Position numbers and translations under genes: made by a program. A DNA stretch of 64,000 nucleotides from Amycolatopsis thermophila (GTDB lineage: Bacteria > Actinomycetota > Actinomycetes > Mycobacteriales > Pseudonocardiaceae), in assembly GCF_030814215.1 (NCBI RefSeq), contig NZ_JAUSUT010000001.1, positions 2,666,001 through 2,730,000 on the forward strand, given 5' to 3'. This document shows positions 60,436 to 64,000 of the stretch, in pieces. Within the stretch, counting starts at the first letter, position 1; the number at the start of each line of letters is the position of its first letter. The notes under the pieces were generated by a model. It ran no database searches. It saw nothing but the letters and a program-made list of their open reading frames with translations, and was not told where the DNA came from.

Positions 60436-60720
60436 GCATATGGGCGAAGGGCGCACGGTCAAGGCGGCGCATCGGACGTGGGATGGGGGGCGCATGGGAC
60501 GTGGGATGGGAGCCGGCGGCCAAGGGGCACACGGTCAAGGCGGCCCGTCGAGCGTGGGACGGGGTTCGCGTCGGGCATGGGGGCGAAGGCCACACGGCCA
60601 AGGCCGCCCATCGGGCGTGGGTCCGGGCCGGGCCAGGGGGCGAAGGGCACACGGCCACGGCGGCCGACTGGAGGTCGGGCGAGGTCCGGGCGGCGCCTGG
60701 GGACGAAGGGCGAACCACCG
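60436..60720. repeat. Minisatellite of about 57-70 bp units
   Basis: At least four degenerate copies of gggcgaagggcacacggccaaggcggcc... begin near 60441, 60515, 60579 and 60635 and a partial one at 60698. The unit length drifts between about 57 and 71. The whole stretch stays open in one frame and could encode a Gly/Arg-rich tract fused to the next gene, but that gene has a normal start after it. Confidence 0.85.
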
Positions 60721-60754
60721 ATGCGGTCGCGGGGATCGAGACGGGGCCGGGCCG

Positions 60755-61177
60755 GTGAGTAACGCCCGCATTGTCACCCCGACTGGTCGAAGCGGTGGCG
60801 GGGCCGGGGCTGGCGGGGGCACAGGACCCTCGGCGTCCAACGGCACACCGCCGCCCGATCGGGAACGGGGCGCCGCCACCGTCTGGGCTGCGGGAGCCAT
60901 CGCGGCGTTGGCGGCGATCGCGGTCTTGATGTGGGGCCTCGGGGCCGCGGCGGTCGCCCGGCATCGGGCTTCCGCGGCTGCCGACCTGGCCGCACTCGCC
61001 GCCGCGGGACAGGCCGCCGCCGGGACGGACGCCGCTTGCGGGCGGGCCCAGTGGGTCGTCGACCGGATGGGTGCGCGGATGGTGAGTTGCCGGTTCGACG
61101 GGTGGGACGCGCTCGTCGAGGTGACGGTGAGCGGTCCGGTCGGCGCCGCCTCCGGGCGGGCCCGCGCGGGGCCGTGA
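60755..61177 (+). CDS. Rv3654c-like secreted/membrane protein
   Basis: 140 residues from GTG 60755. A flexible Gly/Ser-rich start, then RERGAATVWAAGAIAALAAI (about 37-56) and a second half of a membrane helix, the TadE/TadG-type helix of the small pilus gene set (Rv3654c), followed by an Ala-rich extracellular helix with a cysteine pair (AACGRAQ; VSCRFDG). Start is uncertain: the frame is open through the minisatellite to a GTG at 60260. Probably a minor pilus component or secreted protein. Confidence 0.75.
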   Translation: MSNARIVTPTGRSGGGAGAGGGTGPSASNGTPPPDRERGAATVWAAGAIAALAAIAVLMWGLGAAAVARHRASAAADLAALAAAGQAAAGTDAACGRAQWVVDRMGARMVSCRFDGWDALVEVTVSGPVGAASGRARAGP

Positions 61178-61536
61178 TGCGACGAACGGTCACCCCCGCG
61201 GTGAACGGTCGGGGCGCTCGCCGCGGGTGGGCGGTCGCCCTCGCGCGGCGAACGGTCACCGCCCGTGGCCGGGCGAACCGTCCCGGCAACGATGAAACCG
61301 TTGGCGCACAGCCAAAAGCTGTGCTGGAGATCACGATCGAAGGTCATGGCCGGGCGCCGCTCGTCGCCGGGCGGTGATCGGCGAACGGCGTTCGGCCGGG
61401 CCGAGCACGGGCGGTTCGCTCGTCGCCTCGGATCGGCCGGTTGTCGCGCGGCGGGTTCCGGCCATCTGCAACTTGCCGTTTATTGGAAACCAGACAGCCA
61501 CCCCGAGCGGTGGAACAAGCAAGGAGTTGTGGACGG
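61178..61536. repeat. Spacer with repeated gaacggtc motifs
   Basis: 359 bases with no supported gene. gaacggtcac occurs at 61184 and 61250, gaacggtc at 61203, and variants gaaccgtc (61275) and gaacggcg (61383). Their spacing is irregular (about 19-108 bases), so operator array or decayed repeat are both possible. Confidence 0.5.
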
Positions 61537-62160
61537 ATGTTGGACACGGATTGGTCGGACAGCTGGCGGGGCGCCTTCCGCATCGAACTACGTGCGGAGG
61601 CCATCGGCCTCGCCTGGCACGGGTGGCCGGTGCTGCCCGGCACCTTTCCGGCGCAGACGGACGCCGAAGGGTCGTGGACCGGCCCGGTGCCCGTTCACCA
61701 GGACTGGGCCGACCGCCTCGGCGCCCACCCCAACGAGGTCGCCGGCTGGTGGACCGGCCAGCCCTACAGCCTCCTCGTCGCGACCGGCACCGTGCTGGAC
61801 GCCGTCGAGGTCCCCGACGAACTGGGCAAGCGCGCCGCGCGACTGCTCCGCGCGACCGGCCACCCCGCGCCGATCGTCGCGACGCCCGACGGCCGCTGGC
61901 TGTTCCTGACCACGGTCGCCGACCGCATCCCCGAGGAACTCGCCACCTCCGGCGCGGTCCGCTGGCACGGCCAGGGCAGCTGGATCCCGCTCCCGCCCAC
62001 CCCGTTCCAGCACGGCGTCGTGCACTGGCGGGTCAAGCCGGACGTGTGGGGCTGGCGGCTGCCGTCCGCCGAGGCCGTGCACACCGTGCTCGCCCGCGCG
62101 CTCGACCAGCAGGGAACCGACCGGCCGCTCGTCGGCGCCGGTCAGTTCGCCGCAGCCTGA
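61537..62160 (+). CDS. Bifunctional primase/polymerase-like protein
   Basis: 207 residues from ATG 61537 (AAGGAG 10 bases upstream). LAWHGWPVLPGTFPAQTDAEGSW (residues 25-47) and WADRLGAHPNEVAGWWTGQPYSLLVATG resemble the N-terminal part of the primase-polymerase (AEP) fold found in actinobacterial and phage proteins; catalytic acidic residues cannot be assigned, and the length is short of a full prim-pol. Its function at this conserved position is unknown. Convergent overlap of 19 bases with the helicase. Confidence 0.65.
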   Translation: MLDTDWSDSWRGAFRIELRAEAIGLAWHGWPVLPGTFPAQTDAEGSWTGPVPVHQDWADRLGAHPNEVAGWWTGQPYSLLVATGTVLDAVEVPDELGKRAARLLRATGHPAPIVATPDGRWLFLTTVADRIPEELATSGAVRWHGQGSWIPLPPTPFQHGVVHWRVKPDVWGWRLPSAEAVHTVLARALDQQGTDRPLVGAGQFAAA

Positions 62161-64000
62161 GCCACCCCGTGGTCGTGCCGGTCACTGTGAGAACTCACCG
62201 CCCCGAGCACGGTATCCAGCACGGCCACCGCCCCCGCCTTGTCCAGTGGGTCGTTACCGTTCCCGCACTTCGGTGACTGCACACAGGACGGGCAACCCGC
62301 CGGGCACTCGCAGGAGATGATGGCCTCCCGCGTAGCGGCCAGCCACGGGACAACAGCAGCGAAACCGCGATCGGCGAATCCCGCGCCTCCGGGATGGCCG
62401 TCGTGCACGAACACCGTCGCCTCCCCGGTGTCAGCGTGCAAAGCGGTCGACACGCCGCCGATGTCCCAGCGGTCGCACGTAGCGAACAGCGGTAGCAGGC
62501 CGATCGCCGCGTGCTCGGCGGCGTGCAGGGCGCCGGGGATGCGCGCCGGATCCAGACCGGCGCCCCCCGGCGCCCCGCCACCTTCGAGCGCCCCGCCACC
62601 TTCGAGCACCCGGCCGGCCTCCAGCAACTCGGGCGTGATCGTGTACCACACCGCGCGCGTCTCCAACGTCTGCGCAGGCAGGTCCAACGCCACCTGGTCC
62701 AGCACCTCACCCGACGGGCGCCGGCGCAGATACCCCACCACCTGCGACGTCACCGCCACCTCGCCCAGGCACACGCTCACCCCGCCGTAATCCACCCGCT
62801 CCTGGGTGCTCAACACGGTGATGTCCGCGACCTCACGCGCCGACGTGGTCCACTCCGGGTCCTCGGCGTGCACCAAGGCGATCCCCGACTCCAGATCCAG
62901 CTCGTCCACCACGTACGACGAACCCTGGTGCAGGTAGACCGCGCCCGGATGCACCGTCGTGCACGCCGACCCCGGATCGACCGTGCCCAGCAGCCGCGAC
63001 GTGTCCGCCTCCACCACCGCGATCTGCTCACCACCCGATCCCCGGATGTCCACCTGGTAGTGCGGCCTGTCCCGCGAAGTCCAGTACCAGCCACTCGGCC
63101 GCCGCCGCAGCAACCGGTCCGCCACCAGCCGGTCCAGCACCTCCCGCGCCGCGGCACCGCCGAACGTCTCCAGCTCACCGGTCGTCAACGGCAACTCCGC
63201 CGCGGCGCACGCCAGCTGCGGCGCCAGCACGTACGGGTTCGACGGGTCCAGCACCGCCGACTCCACCGGCCGCTCCAGCACCGCAGCCGGATGGTGCACC
63301 AGGAACGTGTCCAGCGGATCGTCCCGCGCCACGAACACCACCAGCGCGTCGTCGCCCGACCGGCCCGCCCGGCCCGCCTGCTGCCAGAACGACGCGAGCG
63401 TGCCCGGGTACCCGGCCAGCACCACCGCGTCCAGCCCCGCGATGTCCACGCCCAGCTCGAGCGCGTTCGTCGTCGCCACGCCCTTCAGCTCGCCGGACAG
63501 GAGCGCCCGCTCCAGCGCCCGCCGCTCCTCCGGCAGGAACCCCGCCCGATATGCCGCGACCTGCGACGGCAATTCGCTGTCCACTTCGGACAACAACCGC
63601 CGCGCTCCCAGCGCCGTCAGCTCCGCGCCCCGCCGCGACCGGACGAACGCCAGCGTCCGCGCGCCCTCGATGACCAGCTCGGCCAGGATCCGGCTCGCCT
63701 CCGCCCCGGCCGAACGGCGCACCGGTGCCCCGTTCTCGCCGCGGTGGTCCTCCATCAGCGGCGGCTCCCACAGCGCCACGGTCCGCGCCCCGCGCGGTGA
63801 GGCGTCCTCGACCACCGGCTCGCAGTCCGCGCCCAGCAGCCGGCAGGCGAACTCGTGCGGCTCGGCCGTCGTCGCCGACGCCAGGATGAACACCGGCGAC
63901 GACCCGTAGTGCCGCGCCACCCGCTGCAACCGCCGCAGCAACAGCGCGACGTGCGACCCGAACACGCCCCGGTAGCTGTGGCACTCGTCGATCACGACGT
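62142..64000 (-). CDS. DEAD/DEAH-type helicase with DUF1998/MZB domain, C-terminal part
   Basis: The 5' part lies beyond the window. Visible: Walker B IDECHSYRGVFGSH (DECH), SAT motif ILASATTAEP, then the second RecA-like domain with VATTNALELGVDIAGLDAVV (motif V) and QQAGRAGRSGDDALVVF (motif VI). A winged/WYL-like middle region follows, and the DUF1998 C-terminus carries the four-Cys centre CECPAGCPSCVQSPKCGNG. This is the MrfA/Rv3649 helicase group, linked to repair of DNA adducts. A short in-frame EGGGALEGGG repeat lies in the linker before the Cys domain. Confidence 0.9.
   Translation of the reverse strand, partial: VVIDECHSYRGVFGSHVALLLRRLQRVARHYGSSPVFILASATTAEPHEFACRLLGADCEPVVEDASPRGARTVALWEPPLMEDHRGENGAPVRRSAGAEASRILAELVIEGARTLAFVRSRRGAELTALGARRLLSEVDSELPSQVAAYRAGFLPEERRALERALLSGELKGVATTNALELGVDIAGLDAVVLAGYPGTLASFWQQAGRAGRSGDDALVVFVARDDPLDTFLVHHPAAVLERPVESAVLDPSNPYVLAPQLACAAAELPLTTGELETFGGAAAREVLDRLVADRLLRRRPSGWYWTSRDRPHYQVDIRGSGGEQIAVVEADTSRLLGTVDPGSACTTVHPGAVYLHQGSSYVVDELDLESGIALVHAEDPEWTTSAREVADITVLSTQERVDYGGVSVCLGEVAVTSQVVGYLRRRPSGEVLDQVALDLPAQTLETRAVWYTITPELLEAGRVLEGGGALEGGGAPGGAGLDPARIPGALHAAEHAAIGLLPLFATCDRWDIGGVSTALHADTGEATVFVHDGHPGGAGFADRGFAAVVPWLAATREAIISCECPAGCPSCVQSPKCGNGNDPLDKAGAVAVLDTVLGAVSSHSDRHDHGVAQAAAN

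Noticed and set aside
60436-60720. Possible CRISPR array.
   Set aside because: Unit lengths vary, there are no constant repeats with variable spacers of equal size, and no cas gene is nearby; it is a minisatellite.

Overview
The window is high-GC chromosomal DNA of an actinomycete. Gene content and order fit the Pseudonocardiaceae (an Amycolatopsis-like genome), but this is inferred from gene order and was not checked by search. From about 14 kb onward it follows the conserved actinobacterial neighbourhood that in Mycobacterium tuberculosis runs from Rv3683 down to Rv3649: metallophosphoesterase, class A PBP (PonA2 type), WhiB4/WblA, two ArsA-like ATPases, a DUF4177 protein, RidA, an MBL hydrolase, Crp, Nth, a TlpA-like thioredoxin, a NUDIX CoA pyrophosphatase, the MarP protease, an EphE-like hydrolase, a holin-X membrane protein, Acs, HAD phosphatase, Ssd, the TadA-TadB-TadC/Flp/TadE locus and a DUF1998 helicase.

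Layout. 1-13.7 kb is variable: the 3' end of a surface protein with SdrD-B-like repeats, a lipoprotein, an aldo/keto reductase, a P-loop kinase-like gene, an MFS transporter, two tandem paralogous secreted proteins, an esterase, a stress group (FMN reductase, Ohr, Dps, glutamate decarboxylase), an S9 peptidase and a methyltransferase. 13.95-31.7 kb is the conserved block opened by tRNA-Pro(CGG). 31.7-43.1 kb is an accessory insertion: NhaA, a peptide transporter, an internally deleted IS5-type element, a VIT-family transporter, a GntR/MHS/DUF2848 module, an epimerase/MarR pair, an L,D-transpeptidase and a choice-of-anchor-P-like secreted protein. 43.1-46.5 kb holds acs and a phosphoribosyltransferase/Fic-like pair. 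47.2-53.9 kb is a cell-wall sugar salvage locus (NagZ, NamZ, an AmiE-like serine hydrolase, MurR, MurQ). 54.0-64.0 kb returns to the conserved order with the HAD phosphatase, Ssd, the Tad pilus genes, a prim-pol-like protein and a helicase cut by the window end.

Two non-coding RNAs flank the HAD gene. On its 5' side is a clear 6C RNA (two hairpins with C6 loops). On its 3' side is a promoter-to-terminator unit of about 245 nt at the synteny position of the 6S-like Ms1/MTS2823 RNA.

The most unusual feature is a recurrent pattern of short tandem duplications at gene ends: behind the aldo/keto reductase, behind the methyltransferase, behind the Fic-like gene, at the tadA/tadB junction, and a minisatellite between tadE and the next gene. 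Several copies keep the duplicated stop codon, which leaves spacers of decaying gene-end copies in an otherwise compact genome.
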